Part shown: in pieces, positions 34,267-42,928 of the stretch
Layout: each line of letters opens with the position of its first letter
Numbering within the stretch: position 1 is the stretch's first letter
Assembly: GCF_028294535.1 (NCBI RefSeq)
Contig: NZ_JAQBIE010000029.1
Location: 1-46,700, forward strand
DNA: 46,700 nt
Direction: 5' to 3'
Origin: Paracoccus onchidii
GTDB lineage: Bacteria; Pseudomonadota; Alphaproteobacteria; Rhodobacterales; Rhodobacteraceae
Notes under the pieces: model-generated
What the model saw: the letters and a program-made list of their open reading frames with translations, nothing else
Told to the model about the DNA's origin: nothing
Database searches by the model: none
Program-made: the position numbers and the translations under genes

Positions 34267-34884
34267 ATGAAAGGCGCAGTCGCATTTCTGCTGGCAGGCT
34301 GCCTGGCGGCCCTGGCCACCGCACCGCTCAATGCAGGGGAAGCCGGTGACATCGTGTTCGCGGATCGTGGTCCCTGGTCGCTGGAGGATCAGGGGATCGT
34401 CTGGGCGGTCAATGTTTCTGGTCCGGCGGCCCCCGGCTTTCTGCCCGTACACGACGGAACCGTCGCCCTGCATGAGATCATTGATCCATCGGATCACAAA
34501 CCGGCTCTGCAACTGGAGCGAAGGACAGACCAGCGCAGTCAGAAGATCGGCCCGTTTCCGGTTTCCGGCGGCGATCCGGTGCTGACCTTCTTTCTTGAAC
34601 AAACCTCGCGCGACATGGCGCGCCTGACCGGCGGCAGCCCGTTCTATATTCGCAATCGCATCAAGGATGCCGTGTTTCGCGGCGGCCATCTGGATCAGGG
34701 CGAAGGCAATATCATCGCGACATTTCGCCCATTCGAAAATGATCCCAATGCGGAAAAGATGAACGGGTTTCAGACCCTGCAACTGACCTTCGTTCTGGAT
34801 TCACCTGACGCGCCGATCCGCGAGATGCGGGCCGCGACCGATGGCGATACCCCCGGATACCTCAACAGCATGGTCATGCAATGA
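34267..34884 (+). CDS. Secreted protein of unknown function
   Basis: This is a 205-residue precursor with a hydrophobic N-terminus (MKGAVAFLLAGCLAALATAP) and likely signal-peptidase cleavage near residue 23. An LAGC at 9-12 resembles a lipobox but sits unusually early. The mature part is beta-rich with DRGPWSLEDQGIVWAVNVSG, GGDPVLTFFLEQTSRDMA and FQTLQLTFVLDSPDAPI, and has no Cys. I do not recognise the family. GGGAGGGG precedes the ATG. It follows the kinase gene by 88 bases and overlaps the next secreted-protein gene by four bases, so the two probably work together in the periplasm. Confidence 0.75.
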   Translation: MKGAVAFLLAGCLAALATAPLNAGEAGDIVFADRGPWSLEDQGIVWAVNVSGPAAPGFLPVHDGTVALHEIIDPSDHKPALQLERRTDQRSQKIGPFPVSGGDPVLTFFLEQTSRDMARLTGGSPFYIRNRIKDAVFRGGHLDQGEGNIIATFRPFENDPNAEKMNGFQTLQLTFVLDSPDAPIREMRAATDGDTPGYLNSMVMQ

Positions 34885-35228
34885 AGACAGTGATTTCGAT
34901 GGCGACCCTGATGTTGGCGCTGCTCTTGCCGGCTGCGACCATGGCGCAGGCCGTCAATGATTATCCGACCAACGCACGGGCAGAGTATGTGTTCACCTGC
35001 ATGGCAACAAACGGGCAGAACCGCGAAATGCTTGACCGATGCGCCTGCGCGATCGACCAGATCGCGACAGTTCTGCCGTTTGACGACTATGTGCGGGCCG
35101 AAACCGTGCTGCGTATGCAGCAGGTCAGCGGCGAACGTGCCTCGATGTTCAAGGGCATGGCCGAAATGAACGAATTCGTCGCCCGTCTGCGCCGTGCCGA
35201 GGCCGAAGCCGAGATCCTCTGCTTCTGA
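34881..35228 (+). CDS. Small secreted four-cysteine protein, unknown function
   Basis: This is a 115-residue precursor with a clear signal peptide (MKTVISMATLMLALLLPAAT, cleavage after AMA at about residue 22). The mature part is helical with four Cys: Cys40 (FTCMATNG), Cys54 and Cys56 (LDRCACAID) and the penultimate Cys114 (ILCF). They could form two disulfides. I do not recognise a named family. The start overlaps the preceding secreted-protein gene by four bases (ATGA). Its position at the end of the quinoprotein region suggests a periplasmic accessory role, which is inference. Confidence 0.75.
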   Translation: MKTVISMATLMLALLLPAATMAQAVNDYPTNARAEYVFTCMATNGQNREMLDRCACAIDQIATVLPFDDYVRAETVLRMQQVSGERASMFKGMAEMNEFVARLRRAEAEAEILCF

Positions 35229-35232
35229 CCTC

Positions 35233-36771
35233 TTAGCCCAGGGCCAGCCCGATCGCCGCACCCGCCGCCAGGGACAGCACCGTCACCAGCCAATAAGGCA
35301 GATAGCCCGCGCGACGGCCCTCGGACTTGGGGGTGGCGTCTTCGGGATGGGCGCGTTCCCACAGCGCCTGTTCGACGATCCGGGGTAGCAACGGGCCGAA
35401 CCGGCCAACCGTCTGAACGACCTTGCTCATATCCGAGGCCAGGGATTTTGGCCCGAGATTGGACTTGATGTAATCCGACACCACGGGTTTGGCGGCATCC
35501 CAGATGTTCAATTGCGGATCGACCGACCGGGCTACGCCCTCGACCACGACCATTGTGCGCTGCAACAGGATCAGCTCGGTTCGGGTGCGCATCCCGAAAC
35601 GTTCGGTCACCTCGAACAGATATCCCAGCAGGTTGGCCATCGAAATGCGGCTGGCATCAGCGCCGAAAATAGGTTCACCAACGGCGCGCAACGCCCGTGC
35701 AAACGCCGCTTCGTCCTGATCGCGCGGCACATAGCCCGCCTCGAAATGCACGCGGGCGACGCGGCGATAATCGCGGCGGATGAACCCCATCAGAATTTCC
35801 GCGTAGACCCGGCGTGTATATTCGTCGATCTCGCCCATGATCCCGAAATCATAGGCCAGAACGTCACCATTCGCCGCGACCTTCAGGTTGCCGTGATGCA
35901 TGTCGGCATGAAAGAAACCGTCGCGCAGCGCGTGTTGCAGGAACAGCTGAATCACCCGCGTCGCAATACGGGTGACATCATGCCCCGCCGCAATCAGCGC
36001 CTCGCGGTCCCCCATCGGCAGACCTTCGGCCCAATCCGAGGTCAGCACCCGGCGACCGGACAAATGCCAATGCGGCGCCGGCACGGCAAAGCGCTCATCC
36101 TCTTTCGTGTTCTCCGCGAATTCCGAAGCTGCCGCGGCCTCTAGGCGCATGTCCTGTTCGCCTGCGACGACGCTTTCGAAATGACTGACGACATCGCGCG
36201 GACGCAGACGACGGCTGCCCGGCGACAGGAATTCGATGAAGCCCGCGGCAAAATGAAAGGCATCGATATCGCGCCGAAACGCAGCCGCAATTCCGGGGCG
36301 CAACACCTTGACCGCGACCTCCTGGCCGGTCTCCGCCACTCGCGCGCGGTGAACCTGCGCAATAGAGGCTGCCGCAACAGGTTCGGAAAACTCCGAGAAC
36401 AGCGTTTCGATGGACTGGCCAAGTTCGGTTTCAACGATGCGCTTGGCAGTTTCGGTCGGGAATGGCGGCAAACGGTCCTGCAGCATCCGCAACTGATCGG
36501 CCAGTTCCGTGCCCACGACATCCGCCCGGGTCGAGAGGATCTGCCCGAACTTGATATATGCCGGTCCCAGCGCGGTTATGGCACGGGTGACCGGCGGAAG
36601 ATCAGGATCCCCCTTGTAACCCAACCAACGGAATGGCCACCCCAATACGCGCGCCGCAACCCGCAGGCGCGGCGGCGCCTCGACCGCGTCCAGGGCGACG
36701 CGCATCGCGCCCGTGCGCTCGAATGTGGCACCGGTTCGGATCAGGCGAAGAATATTGTGCGGTCCGCGCAT
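35233..36771 (-). CDS. ubiB: Ubiquinone biosynthesis protein UbiB
   Basis: The 512-residue atypical kinase/ATPase of the ABC1 family is needed for ubiquinone synthesis. The family KxGQ motif is in AYIKFGQILSTRADVVG; VAVKVLRPG, GFFHADMHHGNLKVAANGDV and AYDFGIMGE are the modified kinase motifs. A membrane segment ends the protein (YWLVTVLSLAAGAAIGLALG). It directly abuts ubiE upstream (stop and start adjoin), an order common in alphaproteobacteria. It converges with the four-cysteine protein gene with only four bases between. Confidence 0.95.
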   Translation of the reverse strand: MRGPHNILRLIRTGATFERTGAMRVALDAVEAPPRLRVAARVLGWPFRWLGYKGDPDLPPVTRAITALGPAYIKFGQILSTRADVVGTELADQLRMLQDRLPPFPTETAKRIVETELGQSIETLFSEFSEPVAAASIAQVHRARVAETGQEVAVKVLRPGIAAAFRRDIDAFHFAAGFIEFLSPGSRRLRPRDVVSHFESVVAGEQDMRLEAAAASEFAENTKEDERFAVPAPHWHLSGRRVLTSDWAEGLPMGDREALIAAGHDVTRIATRVIQLFLQHALRDGFFHADMHHGNLKVAANGDVLAYDFGIMGEIDEYTRRVYAEILMGFIRRDYRRVARVHFEAGYVPRDQDEAAFARALRAVGEPIFGADASRISMANLLGYLFEVTERFGMRTRTELILLQRTMVVVEGVARSVDPQLNIWDAAKPVVSDYIKSNLGPKSLASDMSKVVQTVGRFGPLLPRIVEQALWERAHPEDATPKSEGRRAGYLPYWLVTVLSLAAGAAIGLALG

Positions 36772-37518
36772 CTACAGCTTCCACCCCGAATGCAGTGCAG
36801 CAATTCCCATCGACAGGTTGCGATACTGCACCCGGTCAAATCCCGCCGCAGAGATCATGTCGGCGAATGCCTGCTGTTCGGGAAAGCGGCGGATGGATTC
36901 GACCAGATACTGATAGCTGTCACGATCCCCGGTCACCGCCTGCCCCATCGCCGGAATGACATTGAAACTGTAGCGATCATAGGCCCATTGCATCGCCGGG
37001 ACGGGAATCTGATTGAACTCAAGCACCATCAGCCGCCCGCCGGGGCGCAGCACGCGAAACGCCTCGCGCAGCGCATCGGGAATGCGGGTGACGTTGCGGA
37101 TACCGAAACTGATCGTATAGCGATCAAAGCTGTTATCGGCAAAAGGCAGGGCCATGGCATCGCCGGTCACCCATGCCAGCCGGTCGGCCCGCTCAGCGGC
37201 ATCGGCGCGCTTGCTCCCTTCGACCAGCATTGATTCGGTCATGTCACATACGGTCACCCGCGCATCCGGCGCACGTTCCAGAAAACGAAACGCGATATCA
37301 CCCGTGCCGCCCGCCACATCCAGAAGATGCTGCCCCGGACGCGGTGCCAGCCAGTCCATCATCGCGTTCTTCCAGGCCCGATGGATCCCCGCGCTCATCA
37401 GGTCGTTCATCAGGTCATAGCGTGACGCCACGCTGGAAAACACCTCGTGCACCATGCCGGCCTTGGCGTCTTCATCGACCGTGCGGAAACCGAAATGTGT
37501 CTGCTTCTTGTCACTCAT
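36772..37518 (-). CDS. ubiE: Demethylmenaquinone/2-methoxy-6-polyprenylbenzoquinol methyltransferase UbiE
   Basis: This 248-residue SAM-dependent C-methyltransferase acts in ubiquinone synthesis. Motifs include [20 protein letters not shown] near the start, the SAM-binding [16 protein letters not shown], and [21 protein letters not shown] chose the ATG at 37518 (AAGGA lies 13 bases upstream) over a longer frame to 37575. It is the first gene of ubiE-ubiB and diverges from mutM. Confidence 0.96.
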   Translation of the reverse strand: MSDKKQTHFGFRTVDEDAKAGMVHEVFSSVASRYDLMNDLMSAGIHRAWKNAMMDWLAPRPGQHLLDVAGGTGDIAFRFLERAPDARVTVCDMTESMLVEGSKRADAAERADRLAWVTGDAMALPFADNSFDRYTISFGIRNVTRIPDALREAFRVLRPGGRLMVLEFNQIPVPAMQWAYDRYSFNVIPAMGQAVTGDRDSYQYLVESIRRFPEQQAFADMISAAGFDRVQYRNLSMGIAALHSGWKL

Positions 37519-37594
37519 GGCGCTTGCCGTTCCTTGCCTCAGCCGCCAGATAAGCCCCGTGCGACGCGCGCACAATGCAGCGAAAGGAAGCAGA

Positions 37595-38440
37595 TTGCCA
37601 GAACTGCCGGAAGTGGAAACCGTCAGGCGGGGCCTGATCCCCTATCTCGAAGGCCAGCGGATCGCCCGCGCCGAGGCGCGCCGACCGGATCTGCGCTGGC
37701 CCCTGCCCCCCGATCTGGTACAGGTCCTGACTGGCGCGACGGTCACCGGATTGCGCCGCAGATCGAAATACATCCTGGCCGATCTGGATCGCGGCGGGGC
37801 ATTGCTGCTGCATCTTGGGATGTCGGGCAGAATGGTGATCGAAGATCAGAGAATCGCGTCCTTCCATCGCGATCCGGCAATCCTGGCTCGGCACGATCAT
37901 GTCGTTCTGACAACCGACGCAGGGACGGTCATCACCTTCAACGATGCGCGGCGTTTCGGCATGGTCGACCTGTTGCGCGACGGAACATCGCACCCGTTGC
38001 TTGACCATCTGGGCCCCGAGCCATTCGACGATATATTCACGCCGGAATATCTTGCCAATGCGTTCAAGAACCGCCGTCTGCCCGTCAAGCAGGCGTTGCT
38101 CGACCAGAAAATCGTGGCCGGGCTTGGCAATATCTATGTCAGCGAATCCCTCTATCGCGCCGGAATCGATCCGCGCCGCGCCGCAGGCCGGATCGCGTTG
38201 CGTCGCCTTGCCATACTGGCTGACCATATCCGCAACGTGCTGTCCGAGGCGATCAACGCCGGAGGCTCATCGTTGCGCGATCATCGGCAAGCCAGTGGCG
38301 AACTGGGCTATTTTCAGCACAGTTTCAGGGTCTATGACCGCGAAGGTCAGCCATGCCCACGCGACGAATGTGCAGGGCAGATAAACCGAATCGTTCAATC
38401 CGGCCGATCCAGCTTCTTCTGCCCGCGCTGTCAGCACTGA
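37595..38440 (+). CDS. mutM: Formamidopyrimidine-DNA glycosylase
   Basis: The 281-residue enzyme removes 8-oxoguanine and ring-opened purines. The N-terminus must read Met-Pro-Glu-Leu-Pro-Glu, with Pro as the catalytic base, so the start is the TTG at 37595 (followed by [22 protein letters not shown] lies before it). Other features are [11 protein letters not shown], Lys in [20 protein letters not shown] and the C-terminal zinc finger (CPRDEC and CPRC around [13 protein letters not shown]). The rare TTG start means automatic annotation may extend it upstream. Confidence 0.96.
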   Translation: MPELPEVETVRRGLIPYLEGQRIARAEARRPDLRWPLPPDLVQVLTGATVTGLRRRSKYILADLDRGGALLLHLGMSGRMVIEDQRIASFHRDPAILARHDHVVLTTDAGTVITFNDARRFGMVDLLRDGTSHPLLDHLGPEPFDDIFTPEYLANAFKNRRLPVKQALLDQKIVAGLGNIYVSESLYRAGIDPRRAAGRIALRRLAILADHIRNVLSEAINAGGSSLRDHRQASGELGYFQHSFRVYDREGQPCPRDECAGQINRIVQSGRSSFFCPRCQH

Positions 38441-38527
38441 ACCCGGCGGTATGGCTAATGCTTGGCTTTCCGTTCGCCATGCTGTTAGGAATCGGCGCAA
38501 CGCTTATTCGCAACGAGGTCCAAGCCA

Positions 38528-39304
38528 ATGGCTTATGAAACCATCATCGTGGAAATCGACGACGAGGTCGCGCTGGTCAAGCTGAACCGGCCCGAGGCGC
38601 TGAACGCGCTGAACGCCACGCTATTGGGCGAATTGTCGGCGGCTCTTGCCGAGGCGGACAGGAACGACAAGGTTCGCTGCATCGTGTTGACCGGCAGCGA
38701 AAAAGCCTTTGCTGCAGGTGCCGACATCAAGGAAATGGCCGAAAAGAGCTTTGTCGATGTCTATTCCGAGGATCTGTTCGGCGCCAATATCGAAACCATC
38801 CAGCGCATCCGCAAACCGATCATCGCCGCCGTCAGCGGCTATGCCCTGGGCGGCGGCTGCGAGCTTGCGATGGTGTGCGATTTCATCATCGCGGCCGAGA
38901 ATGCCAAATTCGGGCAACCGGAAATCAACCTGGGTGTCGTGGCCGGAATCGGTGGCACCCAGCGACTGACCCGCTTTGTCGGCAAATCCAAGGCGATGGA
39001 CATGAACCTGACAGGTCGTTTCATGGACGCCGCCGAGGCCGAACGTTCAGGCCTGGTCAGTCGCGTGGTGCCGACCCCGAAACTGATCCCCGAGGCCATG
39101 GGCGCGGCGCGCAAGATTGCCGAAAAATCCGCCGTCGCGACCAAGGTGGTCAAGGAATCGGTCAATCGCGCCTATGAAACGACATTGCGCGAAGGGCTGT
39201 TGTTTGAACGCCGCGCCTTCCATTCGCTGTTTGCCACCGATGACCAGAAAGAAGGCATGGCAGCATTTCTGGAAAAGCGCGAAGCACAGTTCCGCGACCG
39301 CTGA
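38528..39304 (+). CDS. Enoyl-CoA hydratase (crotonase family)
   Basis: The 258-residue protein has the crotonase oxyanion-hole regions [10 protein letters not shown] and [17 protein letters not shown]. The first catalytic Glu is conserved in FGQPEINLG. The position of the second catalytic Glu of the rat mitochondrial enzyme holds Asp (KAMDMNLTG), which I recall as common in bacterial homologues. It hydrates trans-2-enoyl-CoA in beta-oxidation. GAGG lies eight bases before the ATG. It follows mutM after 87 bases in the same direction. Confidence 0.93.
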   Translation: MAYETIIVEIDDEVALVKLNRPEALNALNATLLGELSAALAEADRNDKVRCIVLTGSEKAFAAGADIKEMAEKSFVDVYSEDLFGANIETIQRIRKPIIAAVSGYALGGGCELAMVCDFIIAAENAKFGQPEINLGVVAGIGGTQRLTRFVGKSKAMDMNLTGRFMDAAEAERSGLVSRVVPTPKLIPEAMGAARKIAEKSAVATKVVKESVNRAYETTLREGLLFERRAFHSLFATDDQKEGMAAFLEKREAQFRDR

Positions 39305-39324
39305 TTAGGGGTTTTCATTCAATC

Positions 39325-39442
39325 ATTCTTGCCTTAAGGGGCTACGCTTACATGCGCGTGGGCCCGCTTAGGCAAGAATCATGTCCGTTCCCCAGGGAAC
39401 GGCAGGCATGGGTCTTTTGCGCAACTGAAACGTTAAAGACCC
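39325..39442 (+). promoter_or_regulatory. Structured 5' leader of rpsT: three successive stem-loops
   Basis: Three inverted repeats follow each other before rpsT. The first is ATTCTTGCCT (39325-39334) with AGGCAAGAAT (39370-39379). The second is CCGTTCCC with GGGAACGG (39385-39402). The third is GGGTCTTT (39410-39417) with AAAGACCC (39435-39442). All arms match perfectly. The third ends four bases before the AGGAC ribosome-binding site. S20 represses its own synthesis in E. coli; whether this leader binds S20 is unknown. It lies between the enoyl-CoA hydratase stop and rpsT, so the first stem might also end the upstream transcript. Confidence 0.6.
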
Positions 39443-39457
39443 GATAGGACCTGTATC

Positions 39458-39727
39458 ATGGCCAATACGCCCCAATCCAAAAAGCGCGCACGCCAGGCGC
39501 TGCGTCGCACCGACATCAACAAAGCCCGCCGTTCGCGCATCCGCACCTATCTGCGCAAGGTTGAGGAAGCCATCGCATCCGGCAACGCCGATGCCGCGCG
39601 TGAAGCCCTGAAAAATGCCCAGCCCGAACTGATGCGTGGCGTCACCAAGGGCGTAGTGCACAAGAATACTGCAGCGCGGAAAATCTCGCGCCTGGCATCG
39701 CGCGTCAAAGCGCTGTCGGCTGCCTGA
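39458..39727 (+). CDS. rpsT: 30S ribosomal protein S20
   Basis: This 89-residue basic helical protein starts [20 protein letters not shown], with a typical S20 body ([19 protein letters not shown]) and end ([19 protein letters not shown]). It binds 16S rRNA early in small-subunit assembly. AGGAC lies seven bases before the ATG. It has a structured leader and a strong terminator downstream, so it is probably a single-gene transcript; in many bacteria it sits close to dnaA, as here. Confidence 0.97.
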   Translation: MANTPQSKKRARQALRRTDINKARRSRIRTYLRKVEEAIASGNADAAREALKNAQPELMRGVTKGVVHKNTAARKISRLASRVKALSAA

Positions 39728-39790
39728 GACGGCTGCCCTTCGGGCTGAAAAATCCAGCGTTTCGGCCCCTGAAGGCCGTAATTACATCAA

Positions 39791-39820
39791 CGGGCGCAAG
39801 CGGTTTGCTTGCGCCCGATT
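39791..39820 (+). terminator. Rho-independent terminator after rpsT
   Basis: CGGGCGCAAGC and GCTTGCGCCCG form a perfect 11-bp stem around GGTTT, followed by ATTTCGGTT. It lies 64 bases after the rpsT stop and isolates the dnaA region. Confidence 0.85.
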
Positions 39821-40281
39821 TCGGTTGCTGCATCTGCAAAACGACTTAATAAATTGTTAATTTTCAATGCCGTTAAGTTTTTTTACTGTAGAGTCAAAGG
39901 CATCCGAGATTCGAATTCACAAACAACCTGTCAAGCGCATAGTTCGGTTGCGCGGCGCTTCGGGCTGTTGCTAATTTCACCATGCGATTCACGTCGCTTT
40001 TGGGGGACGGGCCGCTCCGCCCATATGGTCCGAAGGACTGTATCAGGAACGGCCAGGCGACGAAGCAGAGCCTTCTCTCTTCTGCCCTCGGGTTCATCAG
40101 GTCGGCTGCCACCGGCCCGGAAGAGCCCGTGTCTATTATGGTTTCGGGCTGCAAGCCCACTCATGCGCGTCCGTCCGGGCGGCAGGGGTGTTCTGTTGCC
40201 TGTTCCACCCCAAGGGTCGAGAATCGATCATCCTGTCGGCAATCCGGCAGGAGCGGGGACAGGAAAGATAGGGCGAGAAGA
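39818..40281 (+). other. Long non-coding dnaA upstream region with GANTC sites and leader hairpins
   Basis: This 464-base stretch holds no convincing gene. Its first part is AT-rich, unlike the rest of the window. GANTC sites (the CcrM methylation target) lie at 39891, 39908, 39986 and 40221. Stem-loops near the 3' end are GGGCT-GCA-AGCCC (40146-40158) and TCCTGTCGG-CAAT-CCGGCAGGA (40231-40252, with one G-U pair). No consensus DnaA box TTATNCACA was seen. A frame open from 39982 joins dnaA, but its translation has no family character, so it is treated as leader. Confidence 0.6.
39846..39860. promoter_or_regulatory. CtrA-type binding box upstream of dnaA
   Basis: TTAA-TAAATTG-TTAA is an exact match to the alphaproteobacterial CtrA full site (TTAA-N7-TTAA). 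It lies in the AT-rich part of the 464-base gap before dnaA, 422 bases upstream of the chosen ATG. In Caulobacter CtrA sites occur at the origin and the dnaA region. Confidence 0.55.
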
Positions 40282-41676
40282 ATGGACGAAATCTGGGGGC
40301 AGGCATGTGCGGAACTGGAAAAAAGCGTTGGGCCGAATAACTTCAATCACTGGATCAAGCCGCTCCGCCTGACCTCGGTCGAAGAAGGCGTTGCCCGGTT
40401 CGCAAGCCCCACCCGGTTTGTGTCGGATTGGGTCAACCGCCACTTTGCCAAGGACATCATCGTCGAGCTGAACCGTATCGAACCTTCGGTCGAACGCATC
40501 CGGTTTGATGTGGCCCCTCAGGGCGCGACCGCTCGCGCTCGCTCGGTCGCCGCGCAAGCCGCACCCTCGCAATTTCGTGCCAATGGCCCCGCAGTTTCCC
40601 CGGCTGCCGCGGAACCCCGCGCCTCTGGCAAATCGGATCTTTGCGCCCCCCTGGATCCGCGCTTCACCTTTGGCAATTTCGTTGTCGGCAAGCCCAACGA
40701 ACTGGCCCATGCAGCCGCACGCCGCGTCGCCGAGGGCGGCCCTGTCGGTTTTAACCCGCTGTTTCTTTACGGTGGCGTCGGCCTGGGCAAGACCCACCTG
40801 ATGCACGCGATTGCCCATGATTATCAGCAACGCCACCCCGCCGCACAGGTGCTGTATCTGTCGGCTGAGCAGTTCATGTATCGCTTCGTCCAGGCGCTGC
40901 GCGAAAGCACGATCATGGATTTCAAGGGCATGTTCCGCAACGTGAACATGCTGATGGTCGATGACGTGCAGTTCATCGCCGGCAAGGACAGCACGCAAGA
41001 AGAATTCTTCCATACATTCAATGCGCTGGTCGATCAGGGCAAGCAGATCGTCATCTCGGCGGATCGCGCCCCTGCAGAAATCAAGGGGCTGGAAGAACGC
41101 ATCAAGTCGCGCCTGGGCTGCGGATTGATCGTTGACCTGCACCCGACCACTTACGAACTGCGTCTGGGCATTCTTCAATCCAAGACCGAGGCCTTCCGCA
41201 AGCAGCACCCGGATCTGGAAATCGGTGCCGGTGTGCTTGAATTCCTTGCGCATCGCATCACCAACAACGTGCGCGTTCTGGAAGGCGCGTTGCAGCGCCT
41301 GTTTGCCCATGCCAGCCTGTTGCGCCGCGAAATCACCCTGGATGTCGCACAGGAATGCCTGGTCGATATCCTGCGCACCAATGACCGCAAGATCAGCATC
41401 GATGACATTCAGCGCAAGGTCGCCGAACATTACAACATCAAGCTGGCGGACATGATGGGGCCGAAACGCGCGCGCAATGTTGCCCGCCCGCGCCAGATTG
41501 CAATGTATCTGTCGAAACAGCTGACCAGCCGTTCGCTGCCCGAAATCGGTCGTCGTTTCGGCGGGCGCGATCACACCACGATCATGCATGGTGTTCGCAA
41601 GATCGAAGAACTGGCAATCGAGGATCACGGCCTGGCCGAAGATATCGCCATGCTCAAGCGCCTTCTCGAAGCCTGA
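40282..41676 (+). CDS. dnaA: Chromosomal replication initiator DnaA
   Basis: The 464-residue protein has an N-terminal interaction domain (MDEIWGQACAELEKSVGPNN), a variable linker (about residues 80-125), the AAA+ ATPase (Walker A GGVGLGKTHLMHAIAH, Walker B MLMVDDVQFI) and the DNA-binding domain IV with GRDHTTIMHGVRKIE. It opens the origin and also regulates transcription. I chose the ATG at 40282 because the N-terminus then matches DnaA proteins; the ribosome-binding site (GGGCGAGAAGA) is modest, and hairpins precede it. dnaN follows after 133 bases. Confidence 0.97.
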   Translation: MDEIWGQACAELEKSVGPNNFNHWIKPLRLTSVEEGVARFASPTRFVSDWVNRHFAKDIIVELNRIEPSVERIRFDVAPQGATARARSVAAQAAPSQFRANGPAVSPAAAEPRASGKSDLCAPLDPRFTFGNFVVGKPNELAHAAARRVAEGGPVGFNPLFLYGGVGLGKTHLMHAIAHDYQQRHPAAQVLYLSAEQFMYRFVQALRESTIMDFKGMFRNVNMLMVDDVQFIAGKDSTQEEFFHTFNALVDQGKQIVISADRAPAEIKGLEERIKSRLGCGLIVDLHPTTYELRLGILQSKTEAFRKQHPDLEIGAGVLEFLAHRITNNVRVLEGALQRLFAHASLLRREITLDVAQECLVDILRTNDRKISIDDIQRKVAEHYNIKLADMMGPKRARNVARPRQIAMYLSKQLTSRSLPEIGRRFGGRDHTTIMHGVRKIEELAIEDHGLAEDIAMLKRLLEA

Positions 41677-41809
41677 ACCTTGGCCCGAGCTGTGGCGTGG
41701 CCCGAAGCTTGGAAAAGACCCCGAACGAAAACCTTGTGACCGCCGACGCAGGCGGTTACAAATCAGGTCCGAAACGGGGCCTGCACGGCCATAGGGACAG
41801 GGAAAAGCT

Positions 41810-42928
41810 ATGAAATTCTCGATCGAACGCGCCGTTCTGGTCAAAGCGGTCTCTCAGGCCCAGTCGGTTGTCGAACGCCGCAACACCATCCCGATCCTGG
41901 CCAACGTGCTGATCGAGGCCTCGGCAGATGGGGTCAGCTTCCGCGCGACGGATCTGGATACCGAGGTCGTCGATCGCGCCGCAGCCCAGGTCGAACGCCC
42001 CGGCGCGACCACGGTCAGCGCGGTCATGCTGAATGAAATCGCCCGCAAACTGCCCGATGGTGCGCTGGTTCAGATCACATCCGATGACGCCACCGGCCGG
42101 TTGTCGGTTCAGGCCGGGCGCTCGAATTTCAGCCTCGCGACCCTACCACGCGAAGACTTCCCGGTCATGGCCTCGACGGAATACAGCGCGAATTTCAGCG
42201 CCCCGGCCGCAGTGTTGCGCCGCCTGTTCGACAAGTCGAAATTCGCGATCTCGACCGAAGAAACCCGCTATTACCTGAACGGCGTCTATATGCATGTGGC
42301 GCAGTCAGATGACGGCCCGACCCTGCGCTGCGTGGCCACCGACGGCCACCGCCTTGCGCGCATCGACGCCGCTCTGCCCACCGGTGCCGAAGAAATGCCC
42401 GGCATCATCGTGCCCCGCAAAACCGTCGCCGAGCTGCGCAAGCTGCTGGATGACGACGAGGCGGATATTGCCGTTTCAGTCAGCGAGACCAAAATCCGTT
42501 TCGCCACGCCGACCCTGACGCTGACATCCAAGGTTATTGACGGAACATTCCCCGACTATTCCCGCGTCATCCCCGCCAACAACACCCGCAAGCTCGAGGT
42601 GGACGCAACCGATTTCGCCCGCGCCGTGGATCGTGTCGCCACTGTCAGCAGCGAACGTTCGCGCGCCGTCAAGCTGGCGCTGGATGCAGACCGGCTGATC
42701 CTGTCGGTGAATGCCCCTGATTCCGGGGCCGCCGAAGAAGAACTGATCGTCGCCTATGCCGACGAACCGCTGGAGATTGGCTTTAACGCCAAATACCTGC
42801 AGGAAATCGCAGGTCAGGTCGATCGGGACAACGCTGTCTTCATGTTCAGCGGATCGGGGGATGCAGCGCTGATCCGCGAAGGCAGCGACCTGAGCGCGGT
42901 CTATGTCGTCATGCCGATGCGCGTGTGA
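41810..42928 (+). CDS. dnaN: DNA polymerase III beta clamp
   Basis: This 372-residue sliding clamp starts MKFSIERAVLVKAVSQAQSV, has three repeated clamp domains (for example NTIPILANVLIEA, TLTLTSKVIDGTFPDYSRVI) and ends AVYVVMPMRV, the usual C-terminus. AGGGAAAAGCT precedes the ATG. Its TGA stop overlaps the GTG start of recF in GTGTGA, so the two genes are translationally coupled. Confidence 0.98.
   Translation: MKFSIERAVLVKAVSQAQSVVERRNTIPILANVLIEASADGVSFRATDLDTEVVDRAAAQVERPGATTVSAVMLNEIARKLPDGALVQITSDDATGRLSVQAGRSNFSLATLPREDFPVMASTEYSANFSAPAAVLRRLFDKSKFAISTEETRYYLNGVYMHVAQSDDGPTLRCVATDGHRLARIDAALPTGAEEMPGIIVPRKTVAELRKLLDDDEADIAVSVSETKIRFATPTLTLTSKVIDGTFPDYSRVIPANNTRKLEVDATDFARAVDRVATVSSERSRAVKLALDADRLILSVNAPDSGAAEEELIVAYADEPLEIGFNAKYLQEIAGQVDRDNAVFMFSGSGDAALIREGSDLSAVYVVMPMRV

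Noticed and set aside
38353..38538. A 61-codon frame across the mutM end and the gap before the enoyl-CoA hydratase gene, with a hydrophobic middle
   Set aside because: It overlaps the conserved zinc-finger end of mutM and the hydratase start and has no ribosome-binding site. A small membrane peptide cannot be fully excluded.
39982..40281. Possible 100-residue N-terminal extension of DnaA in frame
   Set aside because: The translation is rich in Arg, Ser and Gly without any DnaA character. The known DnaA N-terminus begins at 40282, and the region holds hairpins and GANTC sites instead.
39818..40281. Chromosomal origin of replication
   Set aside because: The stretch is AT-rich with a CtrA-type box, but no consensus DnaA boxes were found. 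Without GC skew of the whole chromosome, calling it an origin is not supported.
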